Positions 63,001-64,000 of a DNA stretch of 64,000 bases are shown in pieces (the first letter of the stretch is position 1; each line of letters begins with the position of its first letter). The position numbers were made by a program, and so were the translations under genes. Source of the stretch: Ligula intestinalis (Eukaryota; Platyhelminthes; Cestoda; Diphyllobothriidea; Diphyllobothriidae); NCBI GenBank assembly GCA_036362985.1, contig JAYGXS010000001.1, forward strand, positions 52,977,153 through 53,041,152, written 5' to 3'. The notes below the pieces were generated by a model. It saw nothing but the letters and a program-made list of their open reading frames with translations, was not told the origin of the DNA and did no database searches.

Positions 63001-63357
63001 TTCTTACGTGTTAGTAGACCCAGACATATTCTTATATTTGCAGAGGCAAGCGGTATAAGCAACGAGCTCAAGATGAATAGGGACATGGAAGTGCGTGTGC
63101 CAATTCAAGAGGCAGCTGACGAAGTGGTTATGCCGGGAATCACAATTTCGCAGGAAACAGTTTCAGAGGGCTCGGACAAGGAGTCGGACTCATCTTCAAC
63201 GCTACCAGTTCCCACCACCGATTTACTCCCATCAAGCATTCAAGAATCTCTCCTGGCAACGGATAAGACAAAAAACTCCTATCTTTTTCCTTCTCGGAGT
63301 AGGACGCCAATTTCCTTCGAAAATCAGAAACGAAGGGGGCCAGTTCAATATGCAAAG
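21377..63357 (+). CDS. UNC79: UNC79 orthologue, NALCN channel complex subunit; 29 coding exons, 3' end beyond window
   Basis: UNC79 is a large cytosolic HEAT-like protein. With UNC80 it binds and stabilises the NALCN sodium-leak channel in neurons. Seen: exons at 21377-21395, 21425-21545, 21576-21736, 22315-22485, 22746-22826, 23287-23342, 24427-24568, 25199-25266, 25962-26096, 29613-29825, 29995-30342, 31321-31509, 32755-32821, 35771-35808, 37194-37297, 37344-37431, 38573-38661, 44831-44954, 45046-45717, 46797-47217, 49866-50532, 52618-53167, 54513-54708, 54827-54976, 55907-55987, 56848-57142, 58026-58251, 61248-61662, 63044-63357. All have AG/GT borders and join in phase without stops (2067 codons). 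Collinear blocks agree with my memory of human UNC79 (about 2,600 residues): VIAYGPTEARLPAV, FHYWPDL, NRPIRFCETCH, WLEAIRTEV, TLRLIYQLF, SWDFFIDRFGILSIEAQ, LLEPHIRHHWL. No alignment was run. The C-terminal part lies outside the window. The reading frame is intact, so this is a live gene, not a pseudogene. Confidence 0.94.
21396..21424 (+). other. 29-nt micro-intron (UNC79 intron 1)
   Basis: Starts GTATGC, ends GCGTAG and is T-rich inside. Retaining it would place a stop just after codon 14. Splicing restores the conserved N-terminus. Confidence 0.75.
21425..21545 (+). CDS. UNC79: UNC79 exon 2
   Basis: Acceptor GCGTAG, donor GG|GTTTGA. Encodes FTSKLKLFQETIYK through SSGDLINLLKFFQSML, aligning with the human block SGTDIANTLKYFSQTLL. 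Starts with two codon bases and ends after two. Confidence 0.85.
21546..21575 (+). other. 30-nt micro-intron (UNC79 intron 2)
   Basis: Starts GTTTGA, ends TTTTTAG. Removing it joins conserved exons 2 and 3 in frame. Micro-introns near gene 5' ends are known in schistosomes. Confidence 0.72.
21576..21736 (+). CDS. UNC79: UNC79 exon 3
   Basis: Acceptor TTTTTAG after a 30-nt intron; donor CAA|GTAAGT. Encodes HLRDNPTFNKTD and a helix SIEHLLISLINLIENVG. It is shorter than the vertebrate region, which has an extra linker before the matching LRDAPS block. Confidence 0.8.
22315..22485 (+). CDS. UNC79: UNC79 exon 4
   Basis: Encodes LHVVILFLDDMQLNG, then ISYFPPSVHISVIELL, matching the human LPFLNDDILSTLPY and FPPFLHKDIIEYL blocks. 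Donor chosen at ACT|GTACGT, because only this phase continues correctly into exon 5. Confidence 0.88.
22746..22826 (+). CDS. UNC79: UNC79 exon 5
   Basis: Acceptor TTTCAG, donor GCAG|GTAATT. Encodes KQCQESFAIDSIPSIL and TIVFQHVESA, the position of human ASSMLMIAMQYTSNP. Confidence 0.82.
22827..23286. other. UNC79 intron 5
   Basis: AT-rich, with no repeat or gene recognised. Introns 3 (21737-22314) and 4 (22486-22745) are likewise featureless. Confidence 0.6.
23287..23342 (+). CDS. UNC79: UNC79 exon 6
   Basis: Acceptor TTTTCAG, donor AAG|GTAATC. Encodes ECHSWLVESLLSRKRELYK, which parallels YHCQLLECLMKYKQEVWK in human UNC79. Confidence 0.88.
23343..24426. other. UNC79 intron 6
   Basis: No feature recognised. 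The 95-codon open frame at 23660-23947 has no motif and no splice-phase role. Confidence 0.6.
24427..24568 (+). CDS. UNC79: UNC79 exon 7 (most conserved block)
   Basis: Encodes DLLMVIAYGPTEARLPAV and CHLFHYWPDLCPTAFQN, nearly identical to the vertebrate LLYVIAYGPSQVKPPAV / LFHYWPNL signature. This is the most diagnostic exon. The donor GAAC|GTACGC is inferred from phase with exon 8. Confidence 0.92.
24569..25961. other. UNC79 introns 7 and 8 (around exon 8)
   Basis: 24569-25198 and 25267-25961 show only AT-rich sequence. Confidence 0.6.
25199..25266 (+). CDS. UNC79: UNC79 exon 8 (first Cys pair)
   Basis: Acceptor TTGCAG, donor AAG|GTCAGT. Encodes WRPVTCERTDCPNKAGKT. It supplies the C-x4-C pair that begins the Cys/His-rich segment, matching WNPIHCQHIECHN. 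Confidence 0.9.
25962..26096 (+). CDS. UNC79: UNC79 exon 9 (second Cys pair)
   Basis: Encodes MTTDAQISVRHGNKPPPFY, then VCLDCADAL and LTDILLPSRQ. This corresponds to LSVALGDKPPPLYLCEECS and LIDVLLPQ in human. Acceptor GTAG, donor CAG|GTAATA. Confidence 0.92.
26097..29612. other. UNC79 intron 9 (3.5 kb)
   Basis: Nothing recognised. A GC-richer block at about 28690-28970 stands out in composition but has no identifiable motif on either strand. Confidence 0.5.
29613..29825 (+). CDS. UNC79: UNC79 exon 10 (Cys/His-rich)
   Basis: Encodes ISSVCESKTCRSKNN, AVITCFSVECAF, then NRPIRFCETCHLIRHSS. The pattern C-x4-C, C-x4-C, C-x2-C-H with a later H is that of a metal-binding module and is collinear with human UNC79. 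Ends GNEHVFQ before GTGAGT. Confidence 0.93.
29995..30342 (+). CDS. UNC79: UNC79 exon 11
   Basis: Encodes LQPCMLESIIALSRES, matching the VCAVEAVISLLKEAE helix. It then has a Gly/Pro/Ala-rich insertion of about 75 residues (positions about 30115-30340) not seen in vertebrate UNC79 as I recall it. The acceptor could also be six bases downstream (after CAG at 30000), which keeps the frame. Confidence 0.85.
30343..31320. other. UNC79 intron 11
   Basis: AT-rich, with no repeat or gene recognised. Confidence 0.6.
31321..31509 (+). CDS. UNC79: UNC79 exon 12
   Basis: Acceptor TTTTCAG, donor ACG|GTATGA. Encodes GRTDATGNLRVNYSNLGRY, then DDEDHKVLAIYGALLAGEK, corresponding to DDKHDQRLLSQFGIWFLVSL in human. 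Confidence 0.82.
31510..32754. other. UNC79 intron 12
   Basis: No feature recognised. Confidence 0.6.
32755..32821 (+). CDS. UNC79: UNC79 exon 13
   Basis: Encodes DLLTRVTAGIFNWFLDT and VYTTE, matching SLARLVAMVFQWFHSTAY. Ends after one codon base before GTAAGT. Confidence 0.87.
32822..35770. other. UNC79 intron 13
   Basis: Nothing recognised. The 166-codon frame at 33226-33726 has no family motif or usable splice borders and is treated as chance. Confidence 0.55.
35771..35808 (+). CDS. UNC79: UNC79 exon 14 (38 nt)
   Basis: Very short exon. With the last base of exon 13 it encodes DELGDLIERVKSE, which parallels DEVGSLVEKLKPQ. Acceptor CCTAG, donor GAG|GTGAGT. The exact phase fit on both sides supports it despite its length. 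Confidence 0.86.
36963..37122. repeat. Foldback repeat, arms about 70 bp
   Basis: The left arm (GGAAGAAGAAATATCGAGCA, GGATCAATTGATTTATTGTC) and right arm (GACAATAAATCAATTGATCC, ending GTCTTCTTCC) are reverse complements around a loop near 37040. The right half holds hairpin GAACTC-CTGTAA-GAGTTC followed by GAAAGCTC (37050-37075), then ACAATAAA. Lies in intron 14, 72 bp before exon 15. Confidence 0.85.
37194..37297 (+). CDS. UNC79: UNC79 exon 15
   Basis: Encodes YIMKWVQEVQRTHLEV and LLPHPVEVARVGSCW, matching TKWLKTVCDVRFDV and LLPKPMEFARVGGYW. Donor CTG|GTAAGC. It is followed by a 46-nt intron. Confidence 0.92.
37344..37431 (+). CDS. UNC79: UNC79 exon 16
   Basis: Acceptor CTATAG. Encodes DTLCCKTTVVKHGLSRI and GSLIPYDIMTFE, matching LNRILCLIPYNVIS. 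Completes the Trp codon split with exon 15. Confidence 0.9.
38035..38245. repeat. Foldback repeat, arms about 100 bp
   Basis: Nearly the whole 210 bp is one palindrome with a centre near 38137 (CTGATTC...GAATCAG). The right arm carries GGAATCCGAAACGTCAAG, AATAAA and TTGTTCCAGTGGTCGCA. The same order of blocks is seen at 37061-37105 and 44255-44310, so these form one family. Lies in intron 16. Confidence 0.85.
38573..38661 (+). CDS. UNC79: UNC79 exon 17
   Basis: Encodes TWDYIIPYWLEAIRTEV, matching WECIMPEWLEAIRTEV, then KPDDYRELEIIL. Acceptor AATAG, donor AA|GTAAGC. It sits between a foldback repeat and a PLE fragment. Confidence 0.92.
38770..39470 (+). mobile_element. PLE reverse transcriptase plus endonuclease remnant
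   Basis: RT motif C RYVDDTFVIIKNT at about 38899, then MLQRFHNLLPDIKFMKED, QLPFLDELVKRR, LTQLLSFYSNHPVVHKQSC. This is the order of PLE palm and thumb. After a gap, the endonuclease tail reads EHQLAIRRPDPLSLLFAR, DNDHRFN, DGTEVVATANTKQART (39261 on), with one stop. Most of the GIY-YIG core between the two parts is deleted. Located in intron 17. Confidence 0.82.
39540..39745 (+). repeat. PLE terminal (pLTR-like) repeat
   Basis: The blocks CTCTAGTGCGACAATCCCAG, CTGACGAAGAACTAGCGTCA and GCTCGAAAATTTATGAGTA match 59505-59730 (minus) and 60883-61095 (plus). It directly follows the PLE endonuclease. The CTGACGA...GCTC-GAAA arrangement looks hammerhead-like. Confidence 0.65.
40030..40165 (+). pseudogene. 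PLE endonuclease fragment
   Basis: EHQLAVRRGDK, a stop, then HEFNLAVVACQDIDWAG in another frame: the end of a GIY-YIG PLE endonuclease. A run of 11 G follows at 40184-40194, and then the LINE target site. Confidence 0.6.
40220..40232 (+). repeat. Target-site duplication, 5' copy
   Basis: ACTTACAGTAAGC, identical to 44004-44016. Marks the 5' boundary of the LINE. Confidence 0.85.
40426..40790 (+). pseudogene. LINE N-terminal region: 2A-like peptide and Cys/His finger
   Basis: The ATG opens MNLLPLARFIRTVLLI, followed by AGVEPNPGP (40474-40500): hydrophobic leader plus the NPG|P signature of 2A-like recoding peptides. The canonical Asp of DxExNPGP is Gly here. WFCSTCAKQ and, after a +1/-1 shift near 40575, LPCNNWQHFRARG and YRCITCRHP form a C-x2-C ... 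C-x2-C PHD-like finger. APE-type non-LTR elements with N-terminal 2A sequences are known in several animal phyla. Ribosome skipping here is untested. Confidence 0.75.
40803..41504 (+). pseudogene. LINE AP-endonuclease domain, frameshifted
   Basis: First frame: LKILQLNCYGLSGKTDEI, IAALQESKLSAK (catalytic Asn and Glu). Second frame from about 41010: GGLAILVHQSIKYQ, LILGDFNAYNDLW (GDFN box), then ISIVSGDLLLSSSWD and LSSDHQHTC (SDH box). The motif order is complete, but the shift and the stop at about 40998 break the protein. Confidence 0.85.
41535..43873 (+). pseudogene. LINE reverse transcriptase and C-terminal zinc knuckle, broken
   Basis: RT motifs: RPISLPSPALKILERLI (42320), VMVALDLTKVFDSVN (motif A, 42507), RVPQGCVISPTLFNI (motif B, 42690), YTDDITLLSSHP (motif C, 42780; Thr replaces the usual Ala). 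A stop separates motifs B and C, and further shifts lie at 42070-42330 and about 43640. The tail RTRLSQLRSGFSTLLNS, then CPDCLLPSHTTCHLFEC, is the CCHC-like end typical of Jockey/CR1-type elements. Confidence 0.88.
44004..44016 (+). repeat. Target-site duplication, 3' copy
   Basis: ACTTACAGTAAGC, directly after the (CAA)n tail. Confidence 0.85.
44160..44325 (+). repeat. Short interspersed repeat with hairpin-GAAA core
   Basis: Hairpin GGGTTC-GAGTTA-GAACCC followed by GAAATGTCAGGGCAAC, then TTGTTCCAGCGATCGCATC. Same block order as the foldbacks at 36963 and 38035, but present as a single copy. A related minus-strand copy is at 48130-48250. Confidence 0.65.
44350..44455 (-). repeat. tRNA-derived repeat, left member of inverted pair
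   Basis: The minus strand shows an A-box-like CAGCTCAGCTGCCTAGAG and, about 50 bp on, a B-box-like TTCGAATCCCA. It resembles the plus-strand copy at 44635-44730. Confidence 0.45.
44635..44730 (+). repeat. tRNA-derived repeat, right member of inverted pair
   Basis: TTAGCTCGGCTGTTTAGAG (A-box-like) and GAGGTTCAAATTGC (B-box-like). Arms do not pair well, so it is a SINE-like relic rather than a tRNA gene. Confidence 0.45.
44831..44954 (+). CDS. UNC79: UNC79 exon 18
   Basis: Encodes KIFDATAGPFPFLPSKVY, then FIDASVAVQDQVLSWLE, matching SKMFDIELCPLPF and GYPSSVQEQALLWL. Acceptor GACAG, donor GAG|GTCTGT, after the 6.2-kb repeat-filled intron. Confidence 0.92.
45046..45717 (+). CDS. UNC79: UNC79 exon 19 (acidic/basic insertion)
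   Basis: Starts ILTAVDVSIPMKELLTMF (human LSELDIMVPLQLLISMF). It then has an Asp/Glu/Ser-rich stretch of about 75 residues and a Lys/Arg-rich stretch, probably disordered, and ends CLGLMLDLLGKQ (human ILMFDLLLKQ). Acceptor TTTCAG, donor CAG|GTCCGT. 224 codons. Confidence 0.9.
45984..46200. repeat. PLE terminal repeat remnant (solo)
   Basis: GAACGAACGTTTCCGATTAA at 45996 matches 9651-9670 (GAACGAACGTTTCGATTAAT). A pyrimidine-rich tract and CGGTTGCTTAAAAGTTTGC, the reverse complement of text at about 9714-9732, follow. It has no coding part and lies in intron 19 (45718-46796), the rest of which is featureless. Confidence 0.6.
46797..47217 (+). CDS. UNC79: UNC79 exon 20
   Basis: Encodes LRLCDPFGHTGFTQETPQL and VLGLLTDMLQLRWLP, collinear with the human helix after LLLKQ, then CCLFCQDVCYWFEMAS and LCQHLAP, matching CNLCQSSILCYQLACELLERLAP. 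Keeps a C-x2-C pair. Donor CGG|GTAAAT is set by phase with exon 21. Confidence 0.88.
47470..47760 (+). pseudogene. LINE reverse-transcriptase C-terminal fragment
   Basis: The frame reads GNSLKLRGTLSHLDVRKQ, SFSHGVIGAWNGLPEEVV, STDAFKQKLDGHL. This is the conserved tail of CR1-like non-LTR RTs (LKLxGxxxxxDVRxxxFSxRVVxxWNxLPxxVV...FKxxLD). Open for about 90 codons, with the RT core absent. Lies in intron 20 in the sense orientation. Confidence 0.78.
48130..48250 (-). repeat. Short interspersed repeat with hairpin core, minus copy
   Basis: The minus strand has CTGATGAGTTTGAACACG, then TCTAGAACTCCAGCC, AATAAAG, CTGTTCGAATGGCTGCATC. The block order equals the 38035-38245 and 44160-44325 family, with a good CTGATGAG box. 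Confidence 0.55.
48775..48943 (-). repeat. tRNA-derived SINE, left arm beside assembly gap
   Basis: The minus-strand core (48833-48913) has a fully paired acceptor stem GGCGTTTG/CAAACGCC, A box TAGCTTAGCAGTAGAGC, anticodon-like stem AGCCT-CCGGCAA-AGGCT, and T arm GCGGG-TTCAAAT-CCCGC with B box GGTTCAAATCC. The anticodon stem is displaced by two bases and position 33 is not U, so it is probably not a working tRNA. The flanks (CACACTTG, AGTTGACCC) are also repeated. Confidence 0.75.
48944..49343. other. Assembly gap, 400 N
   Basis: Exactly 400 undetermined bases between two inverted SINE copies. Frames crossing it are meaningless. Confidence 0.99.
49344..49500 (+). repeat. tRNA-derived SINE, right arm beside assembly gap
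   Basis: Begins CAAGTGTGATTAAACTCATG, the reverse complement of the last bases before the gap. The tRNA-like core at about 49373-49457 has the A box TAGCTTAGCTGTAGAGC and a degraded T arm (GTGGGTTCAAATACCGC). Ends with CACTTGGGTCAACTT and GCCAACTTAATC, mirroring the left arm. Confidence 0.75.
49866..50532 (+). CDS. UNC79: UNC79 exon 21
   Basis: Contains FPPTLRLIYQLFRCL (human LPVTLRLIYTIFQEM) and DPVILRNILECLTFLVRVG (human DILFNMLNCLKILCLHG). These are separated by a Ser-rich insertion of about 60 residues and followed by a Pro/Ser/Ala-rich loop of about 35 residues. Acceptor GTCAG, donor TTC|GTGAGT. Confidence 0.92.
50590..51260. repeat. Dispersed repeat with degenerate CCCTAA-like core
   Basis: The central part (about 51000-51170) is imperfect TAACC(C/T)TAA-like text. 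The ends are inverted: CACCTAAACAGGAAACGGGA (50660) against TTCCCGTGTCTTGTTTAGGC (51202). Lies in intron 21. Confidence 0.6.
51320..51470 (-). repeat. PLE terminal repeat remnant
   Basis: The minus strand reads CAAGCTGATGATGAATTTTC, like the PLE end at 9660-9685 (CTGATGATGAATTAATC). An 11-G run at 51452-51462 follows on the plus strand, as in that copy. Confidence 0.55.
51646..51909 (-). pseudogene. PLE GIY-YIG endonuclease remnant
   Basis: The minus-strand frame ILQQTITCSFGVGYIVRT, MRCPKMRVREHTFALLSKR resembles CxxCGxxYIGRTxRxxxxRxxEHxPxWL of PLE endonucleases. The second Cys and Gly-Arg are altered. Open for about 87 codons. Lies in intron 21 next to a PLE terminal repeat. Confidence 0.6.
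52301..52332. repeat. (TA)n microsatellite
   Basis: About 14 TA units preceded by CATACA. Confidence 0.9.
52618..53167 (+). CDS. UNC79: UNC79 exon 22
   Basis: Begins MWNLLTAEHSHLASWVLPL and VDWKCRFHAYEKIFCLLRQ, matching LWRVVKSEFSQLSSLAVPL and KDWKMRFEAVEKVAVICRF. A Gly/Ser-rich insertion of about 65 residues separates these from IVNAIAHVCCRLIGSLDDY. Donor CTT|GTAAGT. Confidence 0.92.
53383..53465 (+). repeat. Degenerate TTAGGG-like tract
   Basis: GGTTAGGGTAAGAGTAACGG, AGTTAGGGTTCGGGTGAAGG and related units in intron 22. The orientation is opposite to the 51000 tract. Confidence 0.6.
53998..54063. repeat. (GA)n microsatellite
   Basis: About 30 GA units with two GC interruptions, in intron 22. 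Confidence 0.95.
54513..54708 (+). CDS. UNC79: UNC79 exon 23
   Basis: Encodes CCIQCLEQQFDTVAADRS and FSWDFFIDRFGILSIEAQ, nearly the human FDTVVKDR / LSWEFFVNRFETLSLEAQ. Acceptor CGTAG, donor CTG|GTACAC chosen by phase. Confidence 0.93.
54827..54976 (+). CDS. UNC79: UNC79 exon 24
   Basis: Encodes VNDLNNMNKRGDAFQQQ and FNRAVFAMAK, corresponding to the human segment around ALWKIKRARFARNRQ. The later part is variable. Acceptor CTTAG, donor CAG|GTGAGA. Confidence 0.78.
54977..55906. other. UNC79 intron 24
   Basis: No repeat or gene recognised. The open frame continuing past exon 24 has no motif. Confidence 0.55.
55907..55987 (+). CDS. UNC79: UNC79 exon 25
   Basis: Encodes DDSPSRASPAEMRRSRPS and VIKLTGFIP, a basic Ser-rich linker. 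There is no strong residue match. It is accepted because AG/GT borders and both phases fit uniquely between exons 24 and 26. Confidence 0.68.
56050..56290. repeat. Degenerate CCCTAA-like tract with conserved flank
   Basis: AAACCCTAGCCGTAAAATTA, TAACCCTACGCTAAACCCTC, then TTTGGCGGAAAG and TTCTATTCCCATTTGC. The flank resembles 51160-51215, so both belong to one family. Lies in intron 25 (55988-56847), otherwise featureless. Confidence 0.55.
56848..57142 (+). CDS. UNC79: UNC79 exon 26
   Basis: Encodes DRGTLHQWVRLLLRFMATV and SKVQRHLALLLGYSDQAF, then IPPYKLR, matching HQTVHQLITVLMKFMA, VKRHLYVLLGYDQQ and IAPQKMR. Acceptor TACAG, donor AAG|GTAACT within an Arg codon. Confidence 0.92.
57314..57676. 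repeat. Foldback repeat with subterminal AT-rich palindrome
   Basis: Left end AGTTAAGTTGGTCGCCCACC, GTAGATACCTC; right end GGGGTATCTGAAGTGGGCGG, CCAACTTAATC, the approximate reverse complement. The interior TAGTTTAGTTTGTAGTT and AACTACAAATTAAACTA also pair. The left end recurs at 48585 (TTAAGTTGGTCGTCCAC), near the SINE pair. Lies in intron 26 (57143-58025). Confidence 0.7.
58026..58251 (+). CDS. UNC79: UNC79 exon 27
   Basis: Encodes NSTVFHAFISHVADVLDRN and LLEPHIRHHWLNTLLIILYK, matching SSTCFNAFIAGIAQVMDYN and SLKPHIRQMWLKALLVILYK. Acceptor TCTAG, donor AAG|GTAGAA. Confidence 0.93.
58450..58660 (+). repeat. Degenerate TTAGGG-like tract
   Basis: AAGGTTAAGATTAGGATTAA and AGAGTTAAAGTTCGGTTAAG units in intron 27. 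The rest of 58252-59504 is featureless. Confidence 0.55.
59505..59730 (-). repeat. PLE terminal repeat, downstream copy
   Basis: On the minus strand CCGCATGAGTCACGTCACC, CTCTAGTGCGACATACCCAG, TTTGACGACGAACAAGTG, CTGTTCGAAAATTCAC. It is the reverse complement of 60883-61095 with scattered mismatches. Confidence 0.75.
59899..60870 (-). mobile_element. Penelope-like element, RT palm to endonuclease, with stops
   Basis: One minus-strand frame reads KKGIPMGSPISGLLAEL (60825), a TAG in place of the YxDD Tyr (then EDDTFVSIKT), LPFLDVRIQRFMDGEL, then MPRKFYSLPYMNGISETIS, YRIPCAGCPGVHIDQTGR (GIY-YIG core), LETRINEHKSAVRRRDHL, LECDHQFNSDGTEVIAM. About four stops interrupt an otherwise unshifted frame, and the 5' part of the RT is missing. 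Flanked by inverted terminal repeats. Lies in intron 27, antisense to UNC79. Confidence 0.88.
60883..61095 (+). repeat. PLE terminal repeat, upstream inverted copy
   Basis: CCGCATGAGCCACGTCACC, CTTTAGTGCGACATTCCCAG, CTGACAACGAACAAGTGAT, CTGTTCGAAAATTTACGAG. Inverted relative to 59505-59730, and abuts the truncated 5' end of the PLE frame. Confidence 0.75.
61248..61662 (+). CDS. UNC79: UNC79 exon 28
   Basis: Starts YEYNSPTGLLNM in phase after exon 27. It then has a Gly/Ser/Asn-rich insertion of about 90 residues, and GIVEYLIKIVLNTLDTQ, matching TLLHLIHITVNTLNAQ. Acceptor TAAAG, donor GAG|GTGCGC. Confidence 0.82.
61663..62640. other. UNC79 intron 28, 5' part
   Basis: AT-rich, no repeat or gene recognised. 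Confidence 0.55.
62650..62970 (-). repeat. Diverged tRNA-derived SINE copy
   Basis: TTTAGTTGACCCAATTGTG, GGCGTTTGGCGAGAGTCGAA, CTACAAATGCCATG and AAGTTAATCGCACTTGG follow the order of the left arm at 48808-48943. The B box is damaged. AGTTAACCCAATTGTTT recurs at 62957. Confidence 0.6.
63044..63357 (+). CDS. UNC79: UNC79 exon 29 (last exon seen)
   Basis: Acceptor TTGCAG, donor AAG|GTACGC. Encodes a Ser/Glu-rich segment (EGSDKESDSSSTLPVPTT, then NQKRRGPVQYAK) likely to be a disordered linker. Phase fits exon 28 and no stop occurs. Residue similarity to vertebrates is weak, so identity rests on position and splice signals. Confidence 0.7.
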
Positions 63358-64000
63358 GTACGCTGCGCCATGTTTGGCAATTATAACTTGTCTTTCCCGA
63401 ACGTGTTTCAGCCGTCTTTTGAATATAATTAATAAGACTATTAAGGTTTGCGACATGCCGATTTCAACTTTTAAGGCTTCGAATCCCACTTACTCCACTC
63501 TTCGCGTCGAGTATGGCTGGTTGATGAAGAACAGCGAATCAGAAATAAGTGGGCCTGTCTCCCCTCGATCTGTCGATATCCTTCATCTGAATAGCGACTC
63601 GTCGCTATACGCCTGCATGCGGGGGCTCTATAATGCTCACCTAAGCATACTTGAGCAGGAATGTCCCGTAACCTTGTCGGGAAACGCCATTTTATCCTAA
63701 TAAGATAAAGTTTGTACACCAATTTATGTTGGGGAATCTGGTCGTTTGGTTCACATCAACGATAATGATCACTTGATTCAGCTTAAGTCAAAATCAAAGT
63801 CAAATAAATAATTAGTCAGGAGAGAGATGCTCCATAGGACTACCGCTGAAGCTATCAGTTGGTCAGTACAGGGTACTTAAAAATGTTCGCATTTTGTAGT
63901 CAATATGACGCATGCTTACTTGGTCACCAACACGAAGCTCAATACATGTGTATAAGAAGACTGTAGCTAAGGCATCAACTGGGTAGTTTTGTTCAGTTTG
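63358..64000. other. Beginning of UNC79 intron 29 and unassigned sequence
   Basis: After the exon 29 donor a different frame remains open to about 63700 (TYSTLRVEYGWLMKNSE, CMRGLYNAHLSILEQEC). I recognise no family, and the phase does not match exon 29. 63480-63690 is GC-richer than its neighbours and may be a repeat. Confidence 0.4.

Noticed and set aside
1..64000. Bacterial or phage features: operons, ribosome binding sites, CRISPR arrays
   Set aside because: The window is clearly animal nuclear DNA with GT-AG introns and retrotransposons; no regularly spaced direct repeats were seen.

Overview
The window is a repeat-rich, AT-leaning animal nuclear sequence, most likely from a parasitic flatworm (trematode or diphyllobothriid cestode; the exact taxon cannot be fixed from sequence alone). 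The reasons are a metazoan neuronal gene split into many exons, introns of only 29, 30 and 46 nt, dense Penelope-like (PLE) and CR1/Jockey-type non-LTR retrotransposon debris, and no sign of operons. A run of 400 N (48944-49343) is an assembly gap.

Region 1 (1-21376) is intergenic and made of decayed mobile DNA: a LINE reverse-transcriptase fragment (about 220-770, minus), PLE endonuclease or reverse-transcriptase remnants (about 8010-8340, 8610-9065, 9640-10705, 11515-11854), a large inverted pair of PLE copies (about 15105-16560), a LINE 3' fragment (17100-17280), a LINE endonuclease fragment (19786-20080), and a 185-bp Tc1/mariner- or pogo-like MITE with TA flanks (21055-21239). No host gene could be supported here.

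Region 2 (21377 to the window end) is one large plus-strand gene, the orthologue of UNC79, the big cytosolic subunit of the NALCN sodium-leak channel complex. I could chain 29 coding exons from an ATG at 21377 to 63357. All join in phase with GT-AG introns (6201 nt, 2067 codons), and collinear blocks match animal UNC79. The C-terminus lies beyond the window. The first introns are tiny, and later introns (up to about 6 kb) hold the repeats.

The introns contain foldback repeats (36963-37122, 38035-38245, 57314-57676), PLE fragments (38770-39745, 40030-40165, 51646-51909, 59505-61095), a nearly complete but disabled LINE with exact 13-bp target-site duplications (40233-44003) encoding a 2A-like NPGP motif, inverted tRNA-derived SINE copies on both sides of the assembly gap, and degenerate TTAGGG-like tracts. 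The recurring theme is inverted, snap-back repeat pairs, many carrying a hairpin followed by GAAA that resembles the core of a hammerhead ribozyme.
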